Below are positions 17,167-25,964 of a stretch of DNA of 64,000 bases, in pieces. The DNA lies in contig DFKE01000014.1 in assembly GCA_002373505.1 (NCBI GenBank), positions 62,001 through 126,000 on the forward strand, read 5' to 3'. The position numbers and the translations under genes are program-made. The first letter of the stretch is position 1; each line of letters opens with the position of its first letter. Source of the DNA: Bacteroidales bacterium UBA3653 (lineage in GTDB: Bacteria > Bacteroidota > Bacteroidia > Bacteroidales > Paludibacteraceae). The notes below the pieces were generated by a model, which searched no databases, was not told the origin of the DNA, and was given only the letters and a program-made list of their open reading frames with translations.

Positions 17167-19272
17167 TTAGTCAATTTTTTGTAACACTACTGCGCTTCGT
17201 GCCGGCAGATACATCTTCAGCCACCCCTTGCCATCTTTGGCGTAGAGTTCGTCGTGCTCCGTGAAATGCTCTACCGAGTCATCGCTCAAGCCGAAGCCTG
17301 CAAACTCCTTGGCATCGGTATTAAGCACCACTTTGTATTTGCCTTCCGGCACCAGCATTCCATAGTCTGCAAATGATTTCTGGCCGTTCCAGTTGAAGAT
17401 GAAAAGCAGGTCTCCGCGTGAATAAGCCACCACTTGGTCGCCTTCGTTATCCCACCATTTCATCACCCACGGCAGATGTTTGCCTACGTTGTAACGTTTC
17501 TCCTCTGCCGTCGGGTTCTGCGTCAGCAAGTGGTTCTTCAGCAGATGGATCATGGCTTCGTCAAAACGGTTCAAGTCGGCAAAGAAATAATTGGGATTGT
17601 CCACCAGACTCCACTGTCTGCGGGCGTATTTATAACTCCATCCGTTCCCCTCGCGCGGGAAATCGATCCACTCAGGATGGCCGAATTCATTCCCCATGAA
17701 GTTCAGATATCCGCCATTGATCGTAGAGGCAGTCACCAGCCGGATCATCTTATGCAACGCAATACCCCGGTCTGCCATATAGGTAGAATGGCCATGCTCG
17801 AAATGCCAGTACATATCCGCGTCCACCAGACGGAAGATAATGGTCTTGTCTCCTACCAGCGCCTGATCATGACTCTCAGCATAACTGATGGTCTTCTCGT
17901 CCTCGCGTCTGTTAGTCATCTCAAACAGGATATGACCGGCTTTCCAGTCCTCGTCTTTCACCTCCTTGATATACTTGATCCAGAAATCAGGAATACCCAT
18001 TGCCAGCCGGTAGTCGAACCCGACGCCGCCATCCTCTATCTTGGCAGCCAGTCCCGGCATTCCCGATACCTCTTCCGCTATCGTGACAGCATCAGGTTTC
18101 ACCTCATGAATCACCTTATTCGCCAGAGTCAGATACATGATTGCGTCGCCGTCCTCGTTGCCGCTGAAATAACTCGGATATCCGTTGAAATCCTCTCCCA
18201 ACCCGTGGCTGCGATAGATCATACTGGTCACACCGTCAAAACGGAATCCGTCAAAATCATATTCATCCAACCAGAACTTGCAGTTGCTCAACAGGAAATG
18301 CAGCACTTCGTTCTTGCCGTAATTGAAGCAAAGGCTGTCCCAAGCCGGGTGCTCCCGACGCGCGCCGTCGTGGAAATACTGATACGGAGTACCATCGAAA
18401 TTACCCAGTCCTTCCAGTTCGTTTTTCACGGCATGGCTGTGTACCAGATCCATGATCACTTTCATTCCATGGCCGTGGATGTCATCAATAAGGGCTTTCA
18501 ACTCATTCGGTGTACCGAAACGACTGGATGCGGCAAAGAAGTTGGACACATGGTATCCGAAACTGCCATAGTACGGGTGCTCCTGGATAGCCATGATCTG
18601 CACGCAGTTATAGCCCAGTTTGACTATACGCGGCAATACATCGCGGCGGAACTCCTCGTAACTATTCACCTTCTCCTGTTCCGACGACATACCTACGTGA
18701 CATTCGTAGATATAAAGACCGTCTTTGCCTACTTTCTTGGTCTTCGCGGAATTACGGTGTTTCCATTCGTACTCCGGTTCATCCCATACTTGGGCAGAAA
18801 AGATCTTGGTGTTCGCATCCTGTACGACACGCCGCACATAGGAAGGGATGCGTTCGCCGTATCCTCCCTGCCACTCAACCAGCAGTTTATAGAGTTGCTC
18901 GTGTTTGAGTGCTTCTTCCGGCATTCTGGCTTCCCATACACCGTTTCCGACCGGCTGCAAGCGGTAGGCTTCATCTTTCTGCCATCCGTTCATATCGCCC
19001 TTGATATAGATTGCAGTCGCATTGGGAGCCCATTCGCGGAGGACCCATTCGCCGGCTATTTTCTTGCCTTTCTCGTCAATATAGGGCTTCTTGTGGTGGA
19101 GACCGAAATAGAGGTATCCTGTTGCCCAGTCGGCGAGTTTGGCACCGCCGGTTATTTCTGCTTCCTTGCGTCTGGCATAGTCAGCGCGGGCTTGCAACGC
19201 TCCTTCATAGGGTTGCAGATACGGGTCGCGCTCTACTATCGGCAGATGTTTTATTTCTTTCTTTGTTGCCAT
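17167..19272 (-). CDS. glgB: 1,4-alpha-glucan branching enzyme
   Basis: 701 residues, the GH13 branching enzyme of the eukaryote-like subfamily that introduces alpha-1,6 branches into glycogen. A CBM48 module (WVLREWAPNATAIYIKGDMNGW) precedes the barrel. Barrel motifs are DLVHSHAVKN, DGFRFDGVTSM (nucleophile Asp), AEEVSGMPG (acid/base Glu) and YAESHDQALVGDKT. The C-terminal beta domain ends in ARSAVVLQKID. It stands between a YhcH-like gene and a thioredoxin lipoprotein gene. No glycogen synthase or phosphorylase is in the window, so the genomic setting does not add to the call. Confidence 0.95.
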   Translation of the reverse strand: MATKKEIKHLPIVERDPYLQPYEGALQARADYARRKEAEITGGAKLADWATGYLYFGLHHKKPYIDEKGKKIAGEWVLREWAPNATAIYIKGDMNGWQKDEAYRLQPVGNGVWEARMPEEALKHEQLYKLLVEWQGGYGERIPSYVRRVVQDANTKIFSAQVWDEPEYEWKHRNSAKTKKVGKDGLYIYECHVGMSSEQEKVNSYEEFRRDVLPRIVKLGYNCVQIMAIQEHPYYGSFGYHVSNFFAASSRFGTPNELKALIDDIHGHGMKVIMDLVHSHAVKNELEGLGNFDGTPYQYFHDGARREHPAWDSLCFNYGKNEVLHFLLSNCKFWLDEYDFDGFRFDGVTSMIYRSHGLGEDFNGYPSYFSGNEDGDAIMYLTLANKVIHEVKPDAVTIAEEVSGMPGLAAKIEDGGVGFDYRLAMGIPDFWIKYIKEVKDEDWKAGHILFEMTNRREDEKTISYAESHDQALVGDKTIIFRLVDADMYWHFEHGHSTYMADRGIALHKMIRLVTASTINGGYLNFMGNEFGHPEWIDFPREGNGWSYKYARRQWSLVDNPNYFFADLNRFDEAMIHLLKNHLLTQNPTAEEKRYNVGKHLPWVMKWWDNEGDQVVAYSRGDLLFIFNWNGQKSFADYGMLVPEGKYKVVLNTDAKEFAGFGLSDDSVEHFTEHDELYAKDGKGWLKMYLPARSAVVLQKID

Positions 19273-19315
19273 AAGTGTGTGTTTTAATGGTTTGTTATTA
19301 AGGATGGTCGGGAGG

Positions 19316-19771
19316 TTATTGATTTACTCTCGCTTTAACGATGATCTTACGGTATTCTTTTCCCGGAGCGATTCCCGGTTGGTGGGCATCAGAGGGGAAG
19401 AACACGGCAAAATGACCGGCAGGGACGGTGAATTTGGCGGTTGCTTTGTCGCCATAGAACTCTACATCCTTGCCTTCGTCGTATTCCTGGGTCACTTCCT
19501 GGCAATCCACCTGTGCTTTCCATCCCATCTCTTCGTCATCACCCAGCGGTATCTGAATATCCAGATAGTCCTTGTGCGCCTCCATACGGCATTTGGATTC
19601 CTCCTTGCCCTTGAAGTCAAGAATGTTTACAAACAGATCCTTTCCGTCCAGATAGATCTTACATGCCGGCAACTCCTCAAGATCATTGTCATTGTAGAAT
19701 TGCATAAATTGTTTCAGTCCGGGTACGCTGTCGAAATACCAATCAGCGTTCTCTAATTTGTCAAGTATCAT
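19316..19771 (-). CDS. YhcH/YjgK/YiaL family (NanQ/EbgC-like) protein
   Basis: 151 residues, a full-length DUF386 cupin. Seen are FMQFYNDNDLEELPACKIYLDGKDL, AHKDYLDIQIPL with the metal-binding HxDxxD-like pattern, and FFPSDAHQPGIAPG near the end. Members include the sialic acid anomerase NanQ and the EbgC subunit, and act on free sugars in the cytoplasm. With nagB two genes on, amino-sugar or sialic acid use is a reasonable inference. It is the first gene behind a good promoter and likely heads the run down to the DUF5715 gene. Confidence 0.88.
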   Translation of the reverse strand: MILDKLENADWYFDSVPGLKQFMQFYNDNDLEELPACKIYLDGKDLFVNILDFKGKEESKCRMEAHKDYLDIQIPLGDDEEMGWKAQVDCQEVTQEYDEGKDVEFYGDKATAKFTVPAGHFAVFFPSDAHQPGIAPGKEYRKIIVKARVNQ

Positions 19772-19795
19772 AATTCTTTTTGTTTAATTTTGGCT

Positions 19796-19827
19796 ACAAA
19801 ATTACAATAAATATTTCACATACGCAA
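19796..19827 (-). promoter_or_regulatory. Promoter of the yhcH-glgB-nagB-cysS run
   Basis: On the minus strand TTGC (19827-19824), 20 bases from the TTG, then TAATTTTGT (19804-19796). No other clear -7 box was seen in the short spacers down to 13.5 kb. Confidence 0.65.
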
Positions 19828-19856
19828 TAACTTACACATTTTGCGTCAATTATTCA

Positions 19857-20660
19857 TCATTCGAGATATCTCTTTCGCAGGATTTGCATATCCTCCCGAG
19901 AGAGACATAAGATCTCATGCAGGTAGTTTGTCATTCCTCCGAATTCACGGTCTATGAGATCCAATGTAGAGATAAAATTCGCCGTTGAGACCCCCATAAA
20001 CGCCTGGATGACAGCCATTTCGTCTTCTCCGCCTCCTCTTTCAATAACATCTTTATTCAGCCGTTCTACAATAGGTCTGTAAGCCTTATTGCTTTCATCG
20101 AAATCGGCAATAACGGTTTCTCTCTCCACGCCGAGGGCAAACATCAGGAAGGCAGCGCCCCATCCGGTCCTGTCCTTTCCCTGCGCGCAATGCCACAGAA
20201 TACCTCCGTCTGCGGGTGCCTCCACGATCAAACGCAGAAACGCTGCATATTGCAACTGTGAGAACTCGCTCCTGATAAGAGACGGATACATATTGGCTGC
20301 CATCTTCTGTACCTCGGGATAAAACGAGTAATTGACGATATGCCGATCCAGTTCAAAAAACGCCTCATCAGGTATGGGTTTACCTGTCTGTTGCTCTGCA
20401 CGCATATCAATCGTCGGCAACAGGTGGTGCTGCACACCTTCTATCTCCCTGTCCGGCACCACCTGAAACTCGCCCATCGAACGGAAATCAAAGATCCGGC
20501 AGAGGTTATATTCCTGCTTCAGCCGTGCTATATCTTCGTCCGATGCGTCATGCAGATGCGCGGTACGCAACAGGCGGTGGGGACGGATGGATTTTCCTCC
20601 GGCTCCGAGAATACCGCCCAGGTCACGGGCATTGTCAATATGATCAAAAACGATGGTCAT
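19857..20660 (-). CDS. Tyrosine-protein phosphatase family protein
   Basis: 267 residues. The N terminus FDHIDNARDLGGI and the P-loop HCAQGKDRTGWGAAFL (C-x5-R, near residue 160) are those of the IphP/Y_phosphatase3 family, which removes phosphate from phosphotyrosine or small phosphorylated substrates. There is no signal peptide, so it is cytoplasmic. Its ATG overlaps the stop of the HD hydrolase gene by one base (TAATG), so it ends a coupled string of signalling genes. The substrate is unknown. The string also encodes an APH-like kinase. Confidence 0.87.
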   Translation of the reverse strand: MTIVFDHIDNARDLGGILGAGGKSIRPHRLLRTAHLHDASDEDIARLKQEYNLCRIFDFRSMGEFQVVPDREIEGVQHHLLPTIDMRAEQQTGKPIPDEAFFELDRHIVNYSFYPEVQKMAANMYPSLIRSEFSQLQYAAFLRLIVEAPADGGILWHCAQGKDRTGWGAAFLMFALGVERETVIADFDESNKAYRPIVERLNKDVIERGGGEDEMAVIQAFMGVSTANFISTLDLIDREFGGMTNYLHEILCLSREDMQILRKRYLE

Positions 20661-21256
20661 TACGCAAACACCTCATCTATCAATCGTACAAATTCGCGGT
20701 AGGCGAAAGTGTCGCTCAGTTCACTCAGCGCTTTTGCCAAGCCGCGGTAATGCCATTCATGCGACGCCTTGTCCGTCACATGGAAGATCTGCCATAACTC
20801 ATCCCCTTTGATCTGATAATCCCGCCATATGGCGCGCATGTTGCTCAATTTATCCCCCATCGCTACCATCTTCGCATCGTGGGAAGCGGCAGCCAGACGA
20901 TCTATCGCTGCTTGTTTGCGGGCATGCCATGTTGCCGACTCGTCATTCGTTTCACCGGCATTGAACAGTGCACCATTCAGTTGGTCACTCTCGTCATGCA
21001 CGATAGCGGCTACTCTCTCTCCGAACAACTCGCGCAACTGCTCTACGGTCACATCGGTATCTTCTACCGTGTCATGCAACGCCGCAGCCGCCAGCAACTC
21101 CTGATCGGTAGTCATAGTAGCTACAATCTCCACCGCCTCCATAGGATGAACAATATAAGGAAAGCCCTTTCCTCTCCGCTCGGTGTTGTGATGCGCTTGT
21201 ACGGCAAAGACGATCGCTTTGTCCAGCAAACCGGTATCTATATATTTATTAGCCAT
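20660..21256 (-). CDS. HD-domain hydrolase of the (p)ppGpp hydrolase type
   Basis: About 198 residues from the ATG at 21256. An ATG at 21292 also exists but would overlap the previous gene, while 21256 lies 7 bases after its stop. HNTERRGKGFPYIVHPMEAVEIV, the HD pair AALHDTVEDTDVT and a later KLSNMRAIWRDY are the His/Asp ligands and motifs of the RelA/SpoT hydrolase domain (MESH1-like small alarmone hydrolases). No synthetase domain is attached. A synthetase gene lies two genes upstream, so the pair could make and destroy alarmones. Confidence 0.85.
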   Translation of the reverse strand: MANKYIDTGLLDKAIVFAVQAHHNTERRGKGFPYIVHPMEAVEIVATMTTDQELLAAAALHDTVEDTDVTVEQLRELFGERVAAIVHDESDQLNGALFNAGETNDESATWHARKQAAIDRLAAASHDAKMVAMGDKLSNMRAIWRDYQIKGDELWQIFHVTDKASHEWHYRGLAKALSELSDTFAYREFVRLIDEVFA

Positions 21257-21263
21257 TCTGGTA

Positions 21264-22103
21264 TCAATAAACGGTTCCTTCCAGCATAGCACGGAACTGC
21301 GGCATAGGGCAATGCGTGTCCCTCTCTACCATCAGTGTTTTAATTCCGGCATAAACCTTCACTTCTTTTTCCACCTGCTCCAGATCCGCCTCCGGACCGA
21401 AGTACTCTCTTGCAAAAGCATCCCAGAAGCGACGGGCTGTTGCATTGGACATATGGTTTACCTCCTGCGTCCATTCCTCATTATTGAGGCAGCAGCACAG
21501 ATAGACCATACCAAGATCGAACATATAATAGCCATAGGAAAAATCTCCCAGATCAATGAAATACTGCTTGCGGACTCCATCTTTCTCCACGAAGATACCA
21601 TTACCGAACTGCAGGTCGCCGTGCAAAGCCGTGTCCGTATCCGGAGCCGCCTCTATAAACCGGCGGATTTTCTCTTTCTGCTCCGCCGTAAAATCGGGAT
21701 TGTCCGCCAGCATCTTATAGAACCGGTCCTTTACATTCTCAAACTGCGTAGTATCCACGTGCGTTGCATGCAGTTTCTTACACATCCGGGCGAACTCTCG
21801 TGCATATTCTTCCGTATGTTCGGGGTCGTCCCCGCATGCCCGTGAATAGGATTTCTTCCCTTCGATGCGTTTGAAACGTATTCCCATCTGTTTGCCATCC
21901 GTAACCAGATCTCCCGGTTCGGGCGTAGGAATGCCCATTGCATATACTTTCTTAGCCAACTCCAGCTCCAAAGCCGCAGCATCGAAATTACGGAAATACA
22001 TCTTCATCATGATGCTTTTGTCCGTCTTGTGGTTGTAACTGGCGCCATTAGCACCTTCCCCAACGCGCTCGTACTCATCGAGCGAAATAAGAAGTGGTTT
22101 CAT
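21264..22103 (-). CDS. APH/choline-kinase-fold phosphotransferase
   Basis: 279 residues. The lobe and loop motifs are VGEGANGASYNHKTDKSIMMKM (glycine loop and ATP-binding lysine), LHGDLQFGNGIF (catalytic loop HGD...N) and YFIDLGDFSYG (metal aspartate). These place it in the aminoglycoside phosphotransferase-like fold, nearest to a group found as paralogues in Fibrobacter and Bacteroidetes. The substrate could be a small metabolite or a protein. Nothing points to antibiotic resistance. It lies 7 bases from both neighbours, between the alarmone synthetase and hydrolase genes. Confidence 0.82.
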   Translation of the reverse strand: MKPLLISLDEYERVGEGANGASYNHKTDKSIMMKMYFRNFDAAALELELAKKVYAMGIPTPEPGDLVTDGKQMGIRFKRIEGKKSYSRACGDDPEHTEEYAREFARMCKKLHATHVDTTQFENVKDRFYKMLADNPDFTAEQKEKIRRFIEAAPDTDTALHGDLQFGNGIFVEKDGVRKQYFIDLGDFSYGYYMFDLGMVYLCCCLNNEEWTQEVNHMSNATARRFWDAFAREYFGPEADLEQVEKEVKVYAGIKTLMVERDTHCPMPQFRAMLEGTVY

Positions 22104-22110
22104 GTTATCT

Positions 22111-23151
22111 TTATTCTATTTGCATTTTAGAGGCCTGCTGATAAGTCAGTTCGGCCAGTGCTTCATTTTGAGAATTATGTCCGTTCAACGTATCGAAGAG
22201 CCGTATCAGTCCTATTTTTCCGCCGCCGGTAGAGAGGATACAAACGATACAGATGTTTTGCAATCCGACCGCCGAAGATATAATATCCAGATCTGTGTTA
22301 CCGAGCTGGTGTCGGGCGAGGCGGTATGCATCCTCTTCATACTTGCGTATCAAACGGCTTACATCTCCGAGCGTCTTGCATCCGAGCGCTTTGAGCACAC
22401 GCAGATAGCGGATAAGCGGTGCTTCCTGGATCTCCGCCTGATTGATAGCGGCGATCCGCTTGTTCAGGGCATCCAAGGGACGAGCCTGCAAATAGGAGCG
22501 GAAAGTATCGCCGTCCAGCAGCACGTCGTCCAACTTGCCGTTCTGCACCAGTTGCGTCACGCGTCGGCGGTAGTCGTTGATCTCTATCCTGATCCGGCTG
22601 AACTCATCATCCGCCATCTCGAGCAATCCCGCCAAACGGTTGATACGGCGGATATATTCACGCGGTATTTCTACGCCGGACTTATATCCCGTATCATGAT
22701 TGATCGACGCCCAGGCATGCTGCAGCGTAGTACGCAACTGCAATTCAAACCGATATTCATATCCCGGCAGACGGCATATATAATGCAACGAATTATAGCC
22801 GAAGCTGTCAATCTGGTGCAGTTTGCGTTTGTCCACCGAGTTGTCCCAATCAATATCAAACAGCTGTTCGGCGATAGCTGCAATACGGTCCACATCATCC
22901 GTATAGAATGTCACTATACGCCCGCCTAAAATGTCGGTAATATCGCTGAGCGACGTGTATTTAGCCCCCTTGAGCGCCAACTTTCCAGCCAGACTTTCCT
23001 CCGTTTTGATACGCGTCTCTATCGTCGTAACGATAATCCCGTTACGGTCCAACGCATCGCGCAGTTTAGCTTGCACTTCTGTCTGCATGCATTCAAAAAC
23101 AGGCAGTGCCTCGCGGTACTCGTCGAGGATGATTTGGGAATGCAGGTCCAT
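22111..23151 (-). CDS. RelA/SpoT-domain (p)ppGpp synthetase
   Basis: About 346 residues from the ATG at 23151, one base after the STAS stop. An ATG at 23166 is possible but would overlap. The synthetase domain covers residues 20-190: TRIKTEESLAGKLALKG, DITDILGGRIVTFY, DSFGYNSLHYIC and ELQLRTTLQHAWASINHD. It transfers pyrophosphate from ATP to GDP or GTP. There is no hydrolase, TGS or ACT domain, so it is a stand-alone synthetase. The C-terminal 150 residues are helical and unrecognised. Coupling to an anti-sigma antagonist gene is unusual. Confidence 0.85.
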   Translation of the reverse strand: MDLHSQIILDEYREALPVFECMQTEVQAKLRDALDRNGIIVTTIETRIKTEESLAGKLALKGAKYTSLSDITDILGGRIVTFYTDDVDRIAAIAEQLFDIDWDNSVDKRKLHQIDSFGYNSLHYICRLPGYEYRFELQLRTTLQHAWASINHDTGYKSGVEIPREYIRRINRLAGLLEMADDEFSRIRIEINDYRRRVTQLVQNGKLDDVLLDGDTFRSYLQARPLDALNKRIAAINQAEIQEAPLIRYLRVLKALGCKTLGDVSRLIRKYEEDAYRLARHQLGNTDLDIISSAVGLQNICIVCILSTGGGKIGLIRLFDTLNGHNSQNEALAELTYQQASKMQIE

Positions 23152-23152
23152 C

Positions 23153-23455
23153 TTACTGAATCTCAAACAAACTGATAAATCCGGTCATCATGAATACCTG
23201 ACGGATATCCGCATTAATATTACGTACGATGACCTTGCTTCCGTGAGCGGCAGCCTCTTTTCGGATACCAAGGAAGATACGCAGACCGGACGAGGAGATA
23301 TACTCCAGAGCTGTGCAATCGAGAATAATCTCTTTGCCTTCCGCCTCCATCAGCGGTTTCACGTCTTCTGCTGTTTGTACTGCTGCTGCGGTATCCAAAC
23401 GCCCCGCAAAAGAAGCAATGAGTTGATTGCCGTTAGTCGTAATTTCAATTTTCAT
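23153..23455 (-). CDS. STAS-domain anti-anti-sigma factor
   Basis: 100 residues, one STAS domain. LEYISSSGLRIFLGIRKEA contains the serine that the partner kinase phosphorylates in SpoIIAA/RsbV proteins. Five bases separate it from the phosphatase/kinase gene upstream. In partner switching the unphosphorylated form frees a regulator held by the kinase. Bacteroidetes have no known SigB, so the freed target here is open. It may be the alarmone synthetase encoded next, which is an inference only. Confidence 0.92.
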   Translation of the reverse strand: MKIEITTNGNQLIASFAGRLDTAAAVQTAEDVKPLMEAEGKEIILDCTALEYISSSGLRIFLGIRKEAAAHGSKVIVRNINADIRQVFMMTGFISLFEIQ

Positions 23456-23460
23456 ATTAA

Positions 23461-25497
23461 TTATATGTTTTTTATAAGTGTCAGTATATTCTTGTTTTCT
23501 TCGCGTGCGTAACGCACTTCGTCCATAATCTGACGTACCAGATGAATTCCCAATCCGCCTATCTCACGCTCTTCAGCCGAGAGAGAAATATCCGCCTCGG
23601 CATGCTGCGTGGGATCAAAGGGAATACCGCTATCCGAGATGGTAAAGACCATCTGCTCTGTCTGTTCCCGATAGCAGCGCGTACATTCGACGAGGACCTG
23701 TCCGCTCTGCTCCGGATAGGCATACAGCATCACATTGCTTACCGCTTCTTCCAATGCCAGATTAAGCGGCATATTCAGTTCGGCAGGGATATCCAACCCT
23801 TCCATCCACTCGGCAAGAGTAGGTATCTGCTGTATATCGTTACGCATGACAAGGGCTTCCGACTGGTAACGGATAGCCAGCATCGTCAGGTCATCGCTCT
23901 GCGGCGCACCGTTTACGAACTGCTCCACATCCGATTGCAGATGCGCGACAATCTCCTGGGGACAGTTAGTTGCCATTTCCGACAAGGTCTGCATCATCCG
24001 CTGCTCGCCGTACTGCTCATGCTTGCTGTTCTCCGCTTCCGTCAGTCCGTCGGTATACAGGAAGAGGATGTCGTCGCGTTGTATCTGTACTGTTTGTGCA
24101 GTAAATTCGAAGGACGGCTCAATCCCCAATGGCAGGTTCGGTTTCACTTCCAGCAACTGCCATCCGGCTTTGGTCTTTAGCACGGGTGCATTGTGACCGG
24201 CGTTGCAGTAATCCAGTTCGCCCGTCCGACAATCCATCACTCCCAGGAAAAGGGTGAGGAACATGTTCTGCGAGTTCTGGTCAGCCAGCGCCCGGTTCAT
24301 CTTCCGCACAATAGAAGCCGAGTGTTCGTCGTGCGCCGTAATGCTACGGAAAAGAGACCGCGTCATAGCCATCACCAGTGCCGCCGGCACGCCCTTTCCG
24401 CTCACATCGCCGATACAGAAAAACAGATGGTCCTGCCGCACATAGAAATCATAGAGATCGCCGCCTACCTCTTTCGCTGGTTCCACCATTCCGTATATAT
24501 TCAGATCCAGCCGGTCCATGAACGGAGGAAACACTTTGGGTAACATCGCCATCTGGATCGTACCGGCAATATTCAATTCGTCCTCTATGCGGCGGTTTTT
24601 CTCGTTGGATGCTATCAGTTTGCGCGCTGTACGGGCAGAATAAGCCAATATGAGCGCAAGCACCACCAGACCTGCCAACATCAGGAAGAAGACAATCAAT
24701 CCTATGCGGTTAATATCCGCAAACAGTTCTTCCTCCGGAATAATGATCTCGATATGCCATCCTGTGGCGTCTATCTCTTCGTGGAAGATGTTATACTTGC
24801 GACCGGAGATAGTGTCCGGAGCGGGTACTATATCCTGTCCTGTGCCGGAACGGATAGAGTAATAACTATTCGGATAGACCTGCAGATATTCGGATACCGT
24901 CTGCAGATAAGCAAGAGACAGATCCACACATACAACCGCTACCACTCTGCCTTGCGGGTCATGCACCGGACAGGAACAGCTCACCACCATCGTCTGCGAT
25001 CCTGAATCGTCCAAATAAGGCTCGCACCACCAGCAACTATCGTGTATGAATCCGTTTTGGTACCACTCCATCAGCGTATAGTCGTGTTCTGCACTACCTA
25101 TCTGACGGGTAAAGATACTATCCTCCGAGATACGGCTGCTACATGCCTCGAAGTAACGTTTTCCCGGGAAATAATCAGGGATGTATGCAACAGCCATACT
25201 GGTGTTCTCCCGCAATGTGCTTACGGTCAGACGTGTTGCAGCATAGATGGAATCGGGCGTGTCAATATGCCGTTCCGCCAGAAAAGCCAACGTCTTGGCA
25301 GCGGTCTCCATCTCAACGGTATGTTTCTCTATCTCCAGTTCCGCCTTACGCAGTTCCGTCCGTGCACGCAGTTCCGCCTCATGGCGGATTGCCACACGGC
25401 TGGTGAAATACTGGAGGCACGAGATGCTCTCCAGAATCAGTCCGGCAACCACCAGGATCCAGACACCTGCATGTTTGTTTTTTATATCGTTTACCAT
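23461..25497 (-). CDS. Membrane sensor with SpoIIE phosphatase and anti-sigma-type kinase domains
   Basis: 678 residues. Helix 1 (about 12-32) and helix 2 (about 268-290) bracket a periplasmic sensor. Next come a linker of coiled-coil character and the PP2C domain at about 330-530 with GGDLYDFY, GDVSGKGVPAA, LYTDGLTEAEN and SDDLTML (metal aspartates). The C-terminal HATPase domain (about 550-678) has LNLALEEAVSNVMLYAYP, ISDSGIPFDP and GGLGIHLVRQ. Both the phosphatase (RsbU/SpoIIE-like) and kinase (RsbW-like) halves of a partner switch are thus in one chain, with the STAS substrate gene 5 bases on. Confidence 0.93.
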   Translation of the reverse strand: MVNDIKNKHAGVWILVVAGLILESISCLQYFTSRVAIRHEAELRARTELRKAELEIEKHTVEMETAAKTLAFLAERHIDTPDSIYAATRLTVSTLRENTSMAVAYIPDYFPGKRYFEACSSRISEDSIFTRQIGSAEHDYTLMEWYQNGFIHDSCWWCEPYLDDSGSQTMVVSCSCPVHDPQGRVVAVVCVDLSLAYLQTVSEYLQVYPNSYYSIRSGTGQDIVPAPDTISGRKYNIFHEEIDATGWHIEIIIPEEELFADINRIGLIVFFLMLAGLVVLALILAYSARTARKLIASNEKNRRIEDELNIAGTIQMAMLPKVFPPFMDRLDLNIYGMVEPAKEVGGDLYDFYVRQDHLFFCIGDVSGKGVPAALVMAMTRSLFRSITAHDEHSASIVRKMNRALADQNSQNMFLTLFLGVMDCRTGELDYCNAGHNAPVLKTKAGWQLLEVKPNLPLGIEPSFEFTAQTVQIQRDDILFLYTDGLTEAENSKHEQYGEQRMMQTLSEMATNCPQEIVAHLQSDVEQFVNGAPQSDDLTMLAIRYQSEALVMRNDIQQIPTLAEWMEGLDIPAELNMPLNLALEEAVSNVMLYAYPEQSGQVLVECTRCYREQTEQMVFTISDSGIPFDPTQHAEADISLSAEEREIGGLGIHLVRQIMDEVRYAREENKNILTLIKNI

Positions 25498-25964
25498 ATA
25501 GCTTGGATTATAGCAACGGTCATCAAGCCGCAGCAGATCAGTTTAAGGACCGTACCGAAAAGCAGTCCTATGAAACTACCCCAACCTGCTTTGAGAGCCT
25601 CTTCCACCTGTTTGCCGCCCAGCATCTCACCTAATATTGCCCCTGCCAAGGGACCGATTATGACTCCCCATGGTCCCAGGAACAGTCCCACGAAGACACC
25701 TATCGTACTGCCCCACACGCCGTATTTGGTACCGCCAAACCGTTTCGTGCCCCATGCCGGCACCACATAATCCAGCACGGAAACAACGACTGTCACGATT
25801 CCCCAAACCAACAGCATCTGCCATGAGAAATCAATACGGTCAGTAGCTTGCGCCACCCATAATCCGGCATAAGCCAGAGGCACACCGGGCAAGCCGGGTA
25901 CGATACATCCGATGATACCAACCAGCATCAGCAGAAATGCAACTATCAGTAAGAAAATATCCAT
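25491..25964 (-). CDS. DUF456 membrane protein
   Basis: 157 residues, almost all hydrophobic. The glycine-rich repeats CIVPGLPGVPLAYAGLW and GPWGVIIGPLAGAILGEMLGG are the DUF456 signature. The protein should span the membrane four or more times, and the biochemical role is unknown. It overlaps the sensor gene by seven bases and trxB by one, so the run from trxB downward is translationally coupled. Confidence 0.88.
   Translation of the reverse strand: MDIFLLIVAFLLMLVGIIGCIVPGLPGVPLAYAGLWVAQATDRIDFSWQMLLVWGIVTVVVSVLDYVVPAWGTKRFGGTKYGVWGSTIGVFVGLFLGPWGVIIGPLAGAILGEMLGGKQVEEALKAGWGSFIGLLFGTVLKLICCGLMTVAIIQAIW

Noticed and set aside
17434..19287. A 617-residue open frame on the plus strand opposite glgB
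   Set aside because: It is the mirror of a conserved GH13 gene. Its product lacks any recognisable motif and has the histidine/valine-rich look of antisense frames. No promoter points into it.
21264..22103. Antibiotic-resistance aminoglycoside phosphotransferase
   Set aside because: It has the fold and catalytic loop, but the setting among signalling genes and the lack of similarity to known resistance enzymes give no support for that role.
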